A stretch of 61,071 nt of DNA from Diacronema lutheri. Taxonomy: Eukaryota; Haptophyta; Pavlovophyceae; Pavlovales; Pavlovaceae. The notes under the pieces are model-generated. The model ran no database searches. It saw nothing but the letters and a program-made list of their open reading frames with translations, and had not been told where the DNA came from. Numbering within the stretch: the stretch's first letter is position 1; every line of letters starts with the position of its first letter. A program made the position numbers and the translations under genes. The stretch is taken from contig JAGTXO010000089.1 in assembly GCA_019448385.1 (NCBI GenBank), positions 1-61,071 of the forward strand. The letters are read 5' to 3'. This document shows positions 41,766 through 56,100 of this stretch, piece after piece.

Positions 41766-44700
41766 ATGGAGGACTCCGTGAAGGACGCTTTGCCCGGCGG
41801 GCGGGGCGGCTCGGACAGTTTCTCGCTGGCCCTCAGCACCATTCTGTCGCCGGGAGATACCCACCCCCACGTGGTCCCATCCACTTGCCTCATCGCCCTG
41901 CTGCGTTACGCGGATTTCGGCACGAGCAGGGTTAGGGTGGGCGACACGGGGTGCTCGCAGCATGCGCTCAAGGTGGCGCTGCGCAACCTGCGCAAAGCAT
42001 GCGCGGATGCGGACCGGTTTGGGCAGGTGCTCGTGGTCGTGCTACCGCTCTGCCTCCGCGCGTCCAGCGGCCTCGTGCACTGGACGGCGGCGTACCTGCT
42101 CCTCGCGCCGCCCGCGCAGCGCGGCGCGCCGCCCGGCGCCGCGCTCGCCCTGCTCGCCGATTCGCGCACCTTGGGCAACGGCGAATCGGCGTACGCCACG
42201 GCGGCCGGCGTGCTCATCAAGAAGCTTGCGCAGCGCATCGGCAGAACAGCGCCGCCCATCGATGCCTTCAAGGCGCCCCCGCAGAGTGGGGCCGCGTGTT
42301 GCTTCGCCGCGGCAACAGTCGCGGCCGAGGTCGTGGCGAGCGCATCGACGCTCTACGGCCGCCGCGCGAGTGTCCTTGTCGACATCAAGAAGGCTTTGGA
42401 CGCGCGCCTCGCGCGCCTCACGACGGCCGCGTACGAGGAGACCCGCGCGCGCACGCTCCGCGCCGCCATCGGCGCTCTGCTCGGCGACCGCGCCAGGCGC
42501 TTCGGCCCGTTCACCCGCGAGGCCGCGCGGCTCGCCGAGGCCGCGCGGCTCGCCGAGGCGTGCGATGCCAGTGTCGGCGGATCCGCGCCCGACGGGCTGC
42601 TGCAGGCCGTCGAGGCGGCGCTGCGCGCGCCCGACGACCGCATCGCACGCACGGCCGCGCTCGACGCGCTCACGGGCGCTGCAGGCCGCGCGCTGTCGAC
42701 GGCGGCCAGGCCGCGCGGCGCGGCGGCGCCAAGGCCGCCGTCGCGAGCGCCACCGCCGCGTGCGCCGCAGCGGCGCGCCGCCTCGGCGTGGGGGCCCCGA
42801 CCATTCAGCAGCCTCGGCGGGGGCGAGGGCGACGGGGACGATGGCGACGCCACCACCGCTGACGACGGGGAGGGCGCGGAGGACGGGGACGACGACCCCG
42901 CGGGCGCGGCGGCTGCGGCGGTGGCGACGGGCACGGCGGCGACGAGCGCGGTGGCGGCGGGCGCGGCGCCAACCTCGCCGGCGGCGGCGGACGGCGGTGG
43001 CTCGGCGCCGCTCGAACGCCGCTGCGTCTACACTGCGCCTGATGAGGGCGACGCGGACGCGCGCGTGTACGACGCCAAGGACCCCGAGCAGCTAAAAGCG
43101 GGCAGGGCGCGGCTACGGGCGAACAGCGGGCGCGCGCCCGCCGTGGTCGACACGCTTTTCGCGCACGCGACGGGCACGATCGTCACGCGGCAGCGCACGG
43201 AGGGCGTGACCGGCGCGGGCATGCACCACCTCGCCGCCCCGACGCAGGGCGCGGGGTACGGTGCCGTCGTGCGGGCCGAGCTGGGCGAGCCCGGCTTCGC
43301 GGGGACGACATGGCACATGACGTCGGGCGTGGAGAACCAGCCGCGCGCGGTACGAGCGGCCGCGCGCGCGTACGCGCACGACGGCTGGGGCGGCGTGTAC
43401 AATGCGCACGAGGACTTTGCCGCCTTCGAGGGCTTGCCGCGGCTCGCCGCGCCCGAATCGCTCGCGGCCATCGCCGGCGGGTCGGCGGACGCGGTGTTCT
43501 GCTGGCGGTCCGGCCGGTCCGTCATCGGCGAGGTGACGACGGTTCACTTCAATGGCGACCGCGCCGCCGCCATCGACCACGCGCGGGCGCTGCGCGTCAG
43601 GCCCGATTGGCGCTCGCAGCCCAGGATCTACGAGGCGGCGTGCGGCGCGGAGGGCACGGTGCTGCTCGTGTGGGTCGTGCCCGACCGTCACAAGAACCCG
43701 CGGCTGGACTGGGCGCCGATTCTCGTCGTGATCCACCTGCCCGCCGACCCCGACTGGCTCGCGCGCGCCACGCCGGCGATCGCGAAGGCGCGGCGCGAGG
43801 TCGAGGACGGACGCGCGCGCGCGGAGGCGCGCGGCGTGCCGCAGCACCTCGCCTACACGCTGAGCCCACGCTTCCGAGGCACCGCGCCGCGCGGAGCCGC
43901 GCGCGTGCCGCCGCGCCTCGGCGCGAGCGACGCGCGCGAGGCGCGCGCGCTCGCGGCGCTCGAGCCGGCGCTCATGTTCGCGCCGGCCTGGCGGCGCGCG
44001 GTGCGCGCGGCGAGCCGCGCCCCCGGCAGTGGCGCCGCGGCCGTCGAGCGCGCGCTCGCGCGCCTGCACAACGCGCTCGAGCCCGATGACGAGAGCGCGC
44101 CCGAGTCGACGCGCGTCGCGCCGCTCGCCGCCGCGCTCGAGCAGTCGGCGGGCTGGCCGGCGGGCACGGCGCGCATGGCGGCAAGCGTGACCAAGGGCCC
44201 CGGCGTCGGAGATGGCGCAGGTGGCGACGAAGTGACCAAAGTGGAGGAAACGGCGAAGACGAGCGGCGACGGCTGCACCGGCACGCCTCCTCTGCGCCCG
44301 GCCGCGCGCGCGGCCGGCGCGGCGGACGACGGAGGGGCGGCGGTCGTGGCGGGCGTCGAGGGCGAGCGCGACGCACTCGCCAAGACGGGTGCCGGCGGCT
44401 GCGACGACGACGCTCGCGAGCCGCTGTCGGCCGGCAAGCCCGGCGCACTCGCCGCCGCGGCGACCGTCGGGGGTCTCGGCGAGCTCGTCGGCAGCCTATG
44501 CGCGTGGCTGGCGCGCGGCGCGGCTGGCGGCGCCATCGCGGCCATCTCCCCCGGGACGGCCGCGCGCGGAGCAAACGGCACGCCGCAGCGCGCCGAGCCG
44601 CCGGCCGCCGGCGATCCCGTCGCTCCGCACGCGCGCGTCGCCGCTGCGGCGCCCTTGGCGGGCAGCGCGGCGGCGCCGTCGTCGGCCGCGCGCGACGCGC

Positions 44701-47700
44701 AGCGCGGCGTCGCGGGATTCGACGCGGCCGCGCACGCGCACGCGCGCGACGGCAGGCGGGCGGCACGGCGGATGCGCGAGCAGGAGGGGGCGGTGCACAG
44801 GGCCTTCCGCATGTCCCTCTGGCGCGACGCGACGTTTGTCGAGTTCGTTGAGAAGCTGCGCCCCGACGGCGGCGCGCAGCTGCTCGCGCGCGAGCCCACG
44901 CGGCGCGCGGCGGCGGTGCTGTGCGAGCTCGCGCGCGGCCGCGACGGCGCGAGCGGCGCGGCCGGGCTGCTGCACGAGATGAGAGCCGCCGATGCGCGCG
45001 CGCGCGAGGCCGCCAAAGCGGCGGAGGCAGCGCAGCTTGCGCACGGGACGCTGCGCATCGTGGCAACCGTGGCGCTGGGCGGTGCGGTCTTCGCCGGCAT
45101 GTCAGCGCTGGTCGTTGCTTGCGCGGCGCGCACGGCGACCGGTGCGCTTTTTGGGGCCCGCCGCCCGCGGGCGGCCGCGCGCGGAGCCGACGACGCGCTC
45201 GGCACGCTGCAGCGCGCCAAGCCGCCGCCCGCCGACAAGGGCAAGCGCAGGCGCGCCAGAGCCAACGACGACCCCGTCGACGCGGCGCGCAAGGCCGTGG
45301 GCAAGGCGGAGGGCAACTGCCGCAAGGCAGCCCGCCGGCTGCACCTCGCTGCACTGGGCGAGGAGGAGGCGCAGCAGCGCGTGCTCGACGCCGAGGCGGC
45401 GGAGCAGCTGGCGCGCTCGCGCGAGCCGGCCGGCGGCTGGGTAGGCAGCGCGCGCGCGCGCGCGCGCGCGCGCCCCGCCGCGCGCGCGCCCGTCGATTGG
45501 CGTGCGCGCAGCGCAGAACGGCGCGCCAGCTCCGTCACCTGCGCGCCGCCGCGCCCGTGCCCCTCGCGCGCAGGGGCGCCCTGCGGACCTGCGGCTGCAA
45601 CAGGCGCACTTTGGCATGCGCGAAGATGCCGACGCGGAAGTGCGCCGCGCGCACGAGGCGCTGCGCCGGGCGAGACAGGGTGTGGCGTGCGCCAAGGCCA
45701 GCGTGCGGCAGATGGAGGCGGCGTTGCTCAACGCGACGCGCTGCGCCACCGCGGTGCTCGCGCCGCGTGGCGTGCCGGAGGGTGACGAGCAGGCCGCGGC
45801 GAGAGAGCAGGCGGCGCTGGACCGGGAGGCGCCGCCGGCCGCGCAACGCGCGGCGCCGACGGCGCGCTCGCCCTCGGAGCCGCCGTCCGAGTGGGGCCCG
45901 CCAGCGGTCGGCCGGCGCCCGACGCCGCGTGCACTGTCGCACGCCGCGGGTCGCGGGGACGACAACCCGTTTGCGCCGCTCGCAACCGTCAGCGGCGATT
46001 GGTCGCCCACGCCGAGCTCGCGCTCGCCGTCCTCGCCGCCGCGGCAGCCGCCGTCCGACCGCCGCAGCGCGCAGCGTCGCAGCGCGCGCGCGCGGCCGCC
46101 GAGGCCGACCGTTTCGCCCGAGGACGCGCTCGCAGCCGAGCGCCAGGCGCGCGCGCTGTCGGAGCAGGCGGAGCAGAGGCGCGCCAAAAAGGCCGCCGCC
46201 AAGGCCGCGCGCCGCGCCGCGCGCGCCGCCGACAAGCGGACGGCGCGCGTCGTCCACGCGTGCGTAAGCGCCGCCTTGCGGCGCGTCTGCACGAGCGTCG
46301 CCACGGGCACGCCGCTCGCCGTGCTCCGCGAGCGCGCCGAGGGGCCGCGCGCGCCGAAGCCCGCGCCCGCGCCGCCACGCCGCGCAGCGGACGGCGGCCG
46401 CGCGCTCCGCCACGCGCGCCGTGCGGCCGCCGCGGCGGCGGAGCGCGAGGCGGCGGTGGCGGCCGACGCCGACGAGCGGTTCGAGCGGCAGCCCTCCGCC
46501 GCCCGGTTCGACGGCGGCGATGGCGGCGGAGGCGGCCACGTCGAGGCGAGCGCGCGACCGCGCGCCGGCGAGGCCGGCGAGGCTGGCGCGCACGGCGCGC
46601 CTGGCGCAGCGGGGACCCCGGCGGCGTCGCTCGCGTCGCGCAGCCCGTGTGATGCGCGCCGCACGGCACGCCTCCCGCACGCACGCGCCGCAGCCACCTG
46701 CGCACGCAACGGCGGCTGGGGTGGCAACGTCGGCGGCGACGTGTGCGGCGGTTGTTTCGGCGGCGGCGGCGTCCGTCGCGACGCCTGCGGCGGCGGCGAC
46801 GCCACCTGCGGCTGCGGCGATGGCGGCGTCGGTGCTGGCGCTGGCGAGGCCCCTGCACACGGTGCGCCGGCGCGCGCGACGGCGTCGCGCTTGCTGCGCT
46901 TGCTCGGCGCGCCACGCGCCGTGCTCGGTGCGATGGCGCACGCCGCGGCCGTGTTGGCGCGCGGCGTGGCCGCAGCCGTCGCTGGCGTGCGCGCCGCCGC
47001 GCGCGCCGTGCGGCGCGCGCGCCGCCGAGCGCCTCGCGCGCGCCGCACGGCTGCGCGGCGGGCTCGCGGCCCGCCGATGCGCGACGTCGACGGCGCCCTG
47101 CGGCCCTCGCCGTCCTGGTTGCGCACACGCCTCGTCTGCGGCCGGCGCCTCGCGCCTCTGCGCCGCGCGGGCGCGCGCCCGCCGCCCGCACACGCCGCGC
47201 CGAGTTCCCGCGCGCGCGCTGCGCAACCCGACAGCGACGCGCCGGCGTGCGCGCCGCGGCGCTCGGCGCCTGTCGGTGCGCCGCCGCGCGCGCGTGGCCT
47301 GCGCGCGGCGCGCGCACGGCGCTTCCTCGACGTCGCCGGCCGCGCGGCGCGGAGCGCGCGCCTCGGCGCGCGCATCACGCGCCAGCGCACGCCGGGTTCG
47401 CCATCGGAGCCCTGCACGGCCGAGAGCGGCGACGGCGCGGGCGCCGGCGGCGTCGGCGCGGCGGCGCCTGGCGCGGCGACGATGCGCGCCACCGGCGCGC
47501 GCGCAGCGCGCGCTGCGGCGGCGGCGGTCGGTGGCGCCTCGCGTCTCGCGCGCCGCGCGATGGCAAGCGCCGCCGCCGCTGCCACCTCCATCGCCGGCGC
47601 TGCCGCCTCCACCGTCGCCGCCGCCGCCGTTGCCATCGGCGCGGCCGTCACGTCACCGGCGTTCGCCGCGGCGCGCGGCATGGCGGCCGCATGCGTCGCT

Positions 47701-50021
47701 GCCTGCGCCCGCCCCACCGCCGCGCAGGCGGCCGCGTCGCGCGCGCTCGGCGCGCTCTTCGTGCTCGTCGACGCGGCCGACGCGGCGGGCGACAGCGACG
47801 CCGCGCTCGGCGCGCTCGCGGCCGCGGTCGACGCGACGGAGCTGCGCCCGCCGCCGGCCTTTTGGCGCGCGGGCCGCGCCGCGGCGTACGCACCGCGTCC
47901 GCCGCCCCTCGACTCGGCGCGGCCGCGCTACAACCGGCGCGCGCGCGCACCTAGCCCTCCCGTCGCGGCCGCGCGGCGCAATCTCGCGCGCGCGGTGCGC
48001 GAGCTCACGCGCGCCGCGCGCGCTGAGCGCGAGCGCGCGCCGGCGCCGCGCGGCGCGCGCGGCGGCGTGCTCCACGCGCTGCGCGCGTCGCTCCCCGTGC
48101 ACGCGCGTGCCGCGCTCGGCACGGACGCGGAGCTGCGCGCGGACATCGCCGCGTTCGCGCGCGCGCGCCGCGAGCTGCACAGCCTCACCGACGCCGAGGT
48201 GGCGGCGCTCGCGCGCCCGGACGGGCCGCCGCTGCCCGTGCGGCTCGCGTGCACGGCGGTCGCGCGCGCGCGCGGCGTGACCGTGCTGCTCGACATCGTG
48301 CCGCGCGGCGGCGGCGCGCCCGAGCGGCTCGTGTGCCGCGCCCGTCGCCGCGGCGCCGCCACGCGCACGCCACGGCCGACAGCCGCCGTTATCGCGCGCG
48401 CGCCTTGCATAGCGGCGCGCGTTGGCCACACTGAGCCGGCGCGCGCGTGCGCGGGCGGATCGATCGGGGTCGCGCGCCTCCGTTCAGCGCGCCGCCGCTC
48501 TTGTCGTGGGGCGCGGCTCGACGTGCACACCCGCGAGCGGCTGGCCACACCGGTGCCAGGCCACGTCGTGGCCTGCGCCGCCGCCTCGGCCATCGGCGCG
48601 TGCGTCGCTCGCGCGCGGCTTGGGCTTGCACGGCTGGCGCGCGCGTGGCCCTGCGCCTCCGCTCCACTGGCCGCTGCTGCTGTCGCCTTCGCGCCTGCCG
48701 CCGACGGTGTTTTCTGCGCCCCGCTGGGCGCTCCTGCATCCGCCTTCGCGCCTGCCGCCGACGGTGTTTTCCCCGCCGCACTAGCCGCTGCTGCATCCGC
48801 CTTCGCGCCTGCCGCCGATTTTCCCGCCCCACTAGTTGCTCCTGCATTCGCCTCCGCGCCTGCCACCGACGGCGTTTTCCCCGCCCCACTAGCCGCTGCC
48901 GCTGCCGCGTCCGCGCCCGCCGCCGCGGGCGCGTCTTCCGCCCCACCAGCCATCGCCGCCGCGCCCGCCGCCAACGCGCGCACCGCCAACGTGCCCGTTG
49001 CCAACGAGGCTACCGCCACCGAACCAGCCGCCCTTGAGCTTCCCCTCCAACCCGCCAACTCGGCGCTGCTTGCGTGGGCGGGCGACGCGGCTGCGCGCCG
49101 GCTGGCCGCCGCCGCCGCGAGCGCCGGCCTCCCGCAGGCAGAGGTGGAGCGCATCGCCAGCGGCGACATGCTCGCCTCAACCGTCGACGCGTGCTGCGAG
49201 GTCGTGCTGCGCGTGCACGGGCAGGCCGGCGGCGGGCATGTCTGCCACGTGCCGCTCGCCGCGCAACCCGCGGTGTTTCAGGACGACGCCGAGCGCGCCG
49301 CGCTGCTGCACCGCCTGCGCAGCGAGGCGACAACGCAGGCTGTCATCGGCGTGTGGAGCCCGTCGGACGAGCGCGGCGGCGCGGGCGGTGACGACGGCGC
49401 GCAGCTCGCCTCCGGCCATTTCACCGCGTTGCGCCTTGTGCGCGTCGCGCGCGCGGGCGAGCATCGCTACGACGCGGTGCTCGTCGACACGCTCGCGTCG
49501 CCCTGCAGGCAGGCGCTCATGCTCGCCAAGGCGATAACTGCCACGCTGCACGCGGCGGGTCTCGACATTTCGCGCGTGCGCCGCGCGCTGCTGCTCAACG
49601 AGGCGGCGCAGCGTGGCGCGACGTGCGGCCTCGCGATAGTGGGCGCGCTCAACGACGCGCTCGCCGCGGCGGGCTGCTCGTCCGCGCCGCGCACGTTCAG
49701 CGTGGCGGACATGTACGCTGTCGGCGAGCGCCTCCGCGTCGCGCTGACCGGCGCGGCCAGCGATCGTGCGCCGGGCGGCGTCTGCGCGGTCACGAGCGCG
49801 GTGCGCGGCGGGGGCAGCCCCGATGGCGCCGAAACGCCGCCGCAGACGCGCGGCGCCAAGGCCGCCGCTGGCGTCACCGCCGCCGCCACCGCCGCCGCCA
49901 CGCCGCCGCCGCCCGCGCTGGGCGCCGCCGCCGCCGCCACCGCCGCCGCCGCCGCTGCTGCCGCCGCCGTGGCCGCGCCGCCACCGCCGCCACCGCCGCC
50001 GCCGGCCGGCGACGCGGGCGA

Positions 50022-50100
<79 letters not shown>

Positions 50101-53100
50101 GCCGCGCGCACGTTCTTGAAGCTCGCGCCCAGGGCGCGCGCGGCCGCCTCGGCGCGTGAGGCGTTGCGCGCCGCGTGTGCGCGCGCGGACGCGGCGGCGT
50201 CGTCACACGCGTCGGCGCCGCACGCGCCCGCCGGTGCGCGCCGCCGGCGGCGCGCGGGCGCAGGCGAGCTGGCGCTCGCGGCTGCGCGCGCGCTCGCCTC
50301 GACGGAGCACGGCGATTTGACGGACGACGCGCTCGAGGCCGCCGTCGAGCAGGAGCTGGGCGACGAGCGCGGCCAACTGCTGCTGTGCACGCGGGGCGCA
50401 GCGGCGCAAAGGCCCGCGCTTTGCCGGCTCCTGAAGCACGCGTGCGCGTCGGCGCGCGCGGCGAAGCGCGCGCAATTCACGGTGTTCGTCGTGCGCGCGG
50501 CCACGCGCGGCGAGCGGGGGGGCGCCGCCGCGAGGCGCGTGGACTCGGTGGTCGAGCTGTCGTGCGCGCTGCACGAGAAGGCGGGCGCGCTCGGCGGCCT
50601 CCAGCGCGTCTGTGTGCGTGGCTTCGCCCTCGAGCGCCGCCGGACACTCGACGCTGGCGCCGAGGCCGGCGCGTCCGCCATCGGCCAGGACGAGCAGGTC
50701 GAGGCAGAGGCGGGCGAGGCGTGCGTCGCCGGCGTGACGATGGCCAAGCAGCTGCGTCAGTTTGCCGAGCAAGCTGCCCGCGACGACGTGCTCTTCCACG
50801 TCGCCGTGTCCGAGGCCGACGCCCACGCCCGGCTGGCGCGCGTTGCGGGTGACGATGTCGGCGCGTACAGCGTCGTGCTCGCAGTCGCCGGGCTCGTCTG
50901 GCTGGCCAAGGCCGACGAGGTTGCGCCGGCGGCCGCCCAGCCCGCCGCCGTGCCGCCCGCCGCCCCGCCTGCTGCCGCCACGTCCGCCGACGCCGAGCGC
51001 GACGCCTCGCCTTCCGACCGCCTGCGCGCGCTGACGCTCGCCGTGCGAGTCGCGCTCGCGCGCGGCGTGCTGCGCCACCTCCTCGCCGACGCGTCGCCGG
51101 GCGCGTCCGCGACCGCTGGCGGTAGTTGCGCGACGCCCGTCGAGGCGGCCACGTCCGCCGCCGCGCCGCCCGCCACGGGCGTCGTGACGAGTGGCGTTGC
51201 GGCGGGCGCTGTGGCGGCCGCACCGGCTGCTGCGGGCGGTGCGATGGCGGGTGCATCGCCCATCACGCGGCCGGCGAAGCGCGCGCGGCGCACGCTCACC
51301 GCCGCTCCAGCCGCCTCGGCCGTTGCGGCCGCTGGAGGCGCACGCGCGGGCGCACGCGGCGCGGCCGGCGCGCCTCGCGCGCGCGCCGCGCGCGCGCCGG
51401 CCGAGTACGTCTGGCTTGCCATCGCGCGCCGGATGCTGGCGGCGCGACACGCGGCGGCCGCGGGCGGCGACTTTGTCGCGTCGTGCGTCGCCGCGATGCA
51501 GGCCGAGTACGGCGACGGCTGTGCCGTCGTCGTCGGCGACGCGCCTGATGACGCCTTGGTCGAGGCTGCGGCGGCGGCGCTGCTCGAGGGCAAGCACGCG
51601 GCGGTGAGCCTCGGCTGCGTCGACCGGCCGGCGGTGCTCGTCGTGCAGCGCGCCGTGGACGCGCCCACGTCGCGCGTGCACGGGTGGTGCGCGCACGCGG
51701 CGGGCGCCGCCGAGTTTGACGAGGGCGCCGCGCACGGCGTGTTCAACGCGATCGTCGAGCGCGCGTGGGCGCTGCGTCCGGACCCGGCCGACGGCAGCCC
51801 GCCGCCCACGCGCACGTGGGAGGTCGAGCAAATCGCTGGCGACGCGCCCGACCAGGCGGGCGTGGCCGCGCTGCGCGTGCTCTACGCGCTCGTCGCGGCG
51901 CACGGCCGCTACCGCTCGGCCGCCGCGCTCTTTGGCGCGCTCGCGCAGCTGCACGCGCCCGACGCCGCCGGCGCGCGCGCGGAGGTCGTCGCGGCGGCGT
52001 GCGCGGTGCCGCCCGGCGCGCGGCCGGGCGCCGCGCCGGCGGCCGCGCGGGACGACGCGAGGGAGCGCGCATGGGACGGCGCTCAGATCGCCGCGCTCGC
52101 CGTCGGCGCGGACGCTGCGCGCAGGCGTGTCGCGCCCGTGCGCGCGCTCGTCGACGCGCTCGGCACGCCACCGACCTCGGCGATCACGGGCGGGCCGGCG
52201 GTCCGGCTCGCGGGCGCGGGCGACGGCGGCCACGGTGCACGGTGGGTGGGCGGGCAGGCGGCGACGCCCGCCGAGCAGCTGCCGAGGGAGCTGCTGCGCG
52301 CCTACCACGAGGCGGTGCTGTGCGTCACGCCCGGCAGCCTCCAGCTCGGCCCGGCGGCGCTCGACGCGGTCACGCGGCCGCGCGAAAACGACACGCTGGA
52401 AGGCCTCCTCGCGCGCGTCAGCTGGCAGTGCGGCGCGAGGGCGAGCACGTGCGCCATGCTCGCCACGTTTTCCGAGCAGGCGGGCACCGGCTCGCGCGTC
52501 GCGCTCAAGGCCCTCCGCACGAGCTCCGACCTGGCCGGGCTGACGGCGGCTGCGGTCGGGCAGCAGGCGCCGCAGACGCCGCCGCCGCCGCTGCTCGTGA
52601 TGCTCGGCCGCTGCCCCAGCCCGCTCGTCGGCGGCGGCCTCTTCCCGCCCGACCGCGCGACGGGCGAGCCGGCGGTGCACGCGGCGACGTCCGAGCTCGC
52701 CGTCGAGCTGCTGCGCGACGCGCGCGCGCTGGCCGGCACGGACGGGCGGCTCGTCGTGCTGTGCCTCGAGGCGTCCAACCCGCTCTGGTTCTGCCCCAAG
52801 GTGCGCGAGCTCGAGCTGCCGCGGACGCGGTCGGACGGCGTGCGCGCGTCCGGCTGCACCTGCCCTGCGACGTGCAGCGATGCGCGCGGCGCGGCGGGTG
52901 GCGCTGCCCGCGGCGCATCGACGCGGCCGGCGGCGCGCGCGATCAACAAGGCGGTGCTCGACCACTTCGTCGCGCTTTTCGGCCGCGAGGGCTTCGCGAC
53001 CTTTGAGTTTGCGGGCGGCGGCGAGGCGAGCTGGCTGTGCGACAGCGCGGCCGGCACGACGACCGTCGCGGCGTGCGCGTCGCTGCCGCCGCGCATGGGC

Positions 53101-56100
53101 GATGGGCAGCTGGCCATCCGGCGGCACACGCTCGGCACGGGCGCCGACGCGCCGGCGCACGCCGTCGTCTCGCTCCGCGTCGCGCACGTGAGCCACGCCA
53201 TCCGCCGCGCGGCGGACGACGGCGGCGCGCGCGCCGAGCGGATGGCGCGCGCCGCGCGCGCGTTCTGCGATGTGGCGGCCGCGCTGCGCGTCGACGCGAT
53301 CCTGGCGGAGGTGCCCGAGGACCGCCCGACGGGCACGCCCTTCCTTGGCGGGCTGCTCAAATGTTGGGACAAACGCAACGGGAGCTGGACGGCGCCAGCC
53401 ACGCTCGCGCTCGGAGACGTGCGCGAGGTGGCCAAGCGGACGGCCGACGCAGCGGCCGGCCGAGCGGACGAGGTCCCTGCGGCTGGCCGTCCGCAGGTCG
53501 CGGCGCGCGCGTGCGCTGGCGCGATTGGCGGCGGCGCGGGCGCGGCGGGCGCCTCGGACGCTGCGCCGCGTGCACTGGCGGGCGCGTCGGGTGCGCGCAC
53601 GGACGGCGGCCCTGCCGACGCACCGCGCCAGCTGGAGAGCCGCTACGGCGAGGCGAGCAAGCTCGACCTACCCCAAGATTCCACTACGGGCCGCGTCCTC
53701 GACGCTCGCGAGGCCCAGGACCGCGCGCGCGTGCCTGCTGCGCCCGACGGCACAGCGCTGCGCCGCGTGCTCGACGCCGTCGGCGCGGGCGCGCCCGCGC
53801 AGCGCAGCCCGCGCTGGCACGACGAGCGATGGGAGGAGGTCACGGGCAGCAAGGTTGGCGACGTCGTGAACGACAACGCCGGCGTCGCGCACGAGACGCT
53901 CACCGACGAGTACGTGCACCGGCGGCGGCGCGAGGTGCGGACCAAGGCGACGACCGCGGGCATCCTCGGCGAGGCCGTCGCGCTGCGCAAGCTGGCGGCC
54001 GCGTACGGCATCACCGTCGTGTGCAACCTGCCGATGGTGCGTGCGGACCCGCACGACAAGAGCGCGCCGTTCGCCTTCTCGCCGGACGGGCTCGCCATCC
54101 TCCCCGAAAACAACGAGCAGGTCCTCGTCGAGGTGAAGACGCTCACCAAGGCGGGCGCCACGGCGCACGAGGACGGGCCGCCGCAGCCGCACCGCGATCA
54201 GCTGCAGCTCGGCATGCACGTCCTCGGCGTGAGCAAAGCGCTCTACGTGCAGTACCTCAGGCACGAGGACCGGATCGTCGTGCACGTCGTGACGCGCGGC
54301 GCCGGCTGGCTTGCATTCGCGCAGCCGAGGGTGCAGGCCTTCTGGGCGCGCGTCGTCGAGCGGCGCGCGCGGCTCGAGCGCGCGCGCGCCGACCACCCGG
54401 CTGCGAGCCGGCGGCACCGGCGGCAGCAGACGCCGGCCGGGCCGCCGCTCGTGCTCGCGCTGGACGGGCGCATCCCCGCCGCGCGCGCCGCCGCGCTGCA
54501 CGCCGTCGCGCACGGCACCGCGAGCGCGGCGGCGGTGACGGCGGCGGCGGCGACGGGCGACGCGACGGCGTTGCAAGACGCGATCGCGGCGCTGCGCGCG
54601 CCCGTCGGCAATGCGGCGATCGACAGCGCAGCGCGTGCGGAGCGCGCGGCCGTCGAGCGGGCGATCGCGTACCTCGGGCAGCCGACAGGCGACGCCGCCG
54701 CCCGCGGCACGGCCGAGGCGGCCGAGGAGGAGAGGACGGTCGACGCCGACATCTGCGCGTTGCTGCACCAGCTCGGCGCGAGCGTGGCGCACGTGCACGT
54801 CGAGGACGCGGATTGCGTCACGCGTGAGCACTGGGGCGGGGCGGTGCTCGCTGCAGCGGGCGACCCGTCGAGCGCCCCCGCCATTTCGAGCGTCATCGTC
54901 GCGCACATCGTGCGCCTCGCCGGCTTTGGCGTCGAGCTCCCGCAGTCGATTCGCGTCGCCCCCAGCACGGCCGACTGGCACGAGGGCTGGCTCGACGTGC
55001 AGTGCGTGCTGCTGCGCACGCGCCGGCGCGGGCGGCGCGACGACGACTTTGTGGCCGTCGTCAGGCGCGGTGGGCGCTGGTTTGCGTGCGAGCCCGGCCG
55101 CGCGCGGCGGCTGCAGTGGCGGTCGGTCCTGCGCCGCGCGCGCGGCGGCGTCGACGGGACCGGCGAGGAGGCGTTCGCGGTCGTCTACGTGCGGCGCGGC
55201 GACGCGGCCGGCGACGCGGCTGGCGACGCGCAGGCCGAACGGGCGCGCGGCGGGCGCGCGCGCAGGCGCACGCGCGGCGGCACGCGCAAGCGCAAGCGCG
55301 GCGCCTCCGCCGGGCTCGAGGCGGCCGCGCCCGCCGGCGCGCCGGCGGGCGCTGCTCACCGCCCGCCCGCCAGGCGTGCCACGGTCGCCGCGCGCACCAC
55401 GCGCTCTGTGACCGACGCGCGGCACTCGGCGCCTGCCGCCACGGTTGCACCTGTCTTCGACTGGCGCGCCGGCCGCCCGCCCCCTGCCGCCGCCGCCGCC
55501 GCCAAGCGCGGCCAGGCGCTCGAGCCGGGGCAGTTCGCGCGGCCGCGTGGGCGCGCGCCATGGGGCAAGGTCTGGGACAGAGTCTCGGGTGCGTGGGCGG
55601 ACAAGCCGACTGGTGCTGCCGTCGCCGCCGCGCCGCCGCCGCTGCCGCCCGCCGCCGCGCCGCCGCCCGCCGCCGCGCCGCCGCCCACCGCCGCGCCGCC
55701 GCCCGCCGCCGCGCCGCCGCCCGCCGTCGCGCCGCCGCCCGCCGCCGCGCCGCCGCCGCCGCCGCCACCGGCGGCGCTCGGCCGCCGGCAGCACGTCGGC
55801 GCGGGCGGCAGCGCGGCGGGCCGGCGGCTCGCGGCCATCGCACGGCGGCAGCGCGGCGTGCGCGCGCCGCCGCCCGCCGCGCGCTTCCTCGCCACGCTGC
55901 CGCCACCGCCACGCGACGGCCTCGCGCGCACGAGCAAGCAGGCGCGCGCGAGGCGCAACGCGGACGGACGGCCGGCGCACGCGCGCGCGGCCAACGCGCG
56001 CGCCTTCTACCGCGGCGTGGAGCTCGGCGTGCACGCGACGCGCGCCATCGTCGACGCGCGCCACGCCGACCTGCCGCAGGCCGTCTTCGTGGCGGAGGCG

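Noticed and set aside
50203-53196. 997-codon minus-strand frame opposite the giant gene
   Set aside because: Arg/His-rich antisense shadow without domains; the plus strand has catalytic motifs in the same span.
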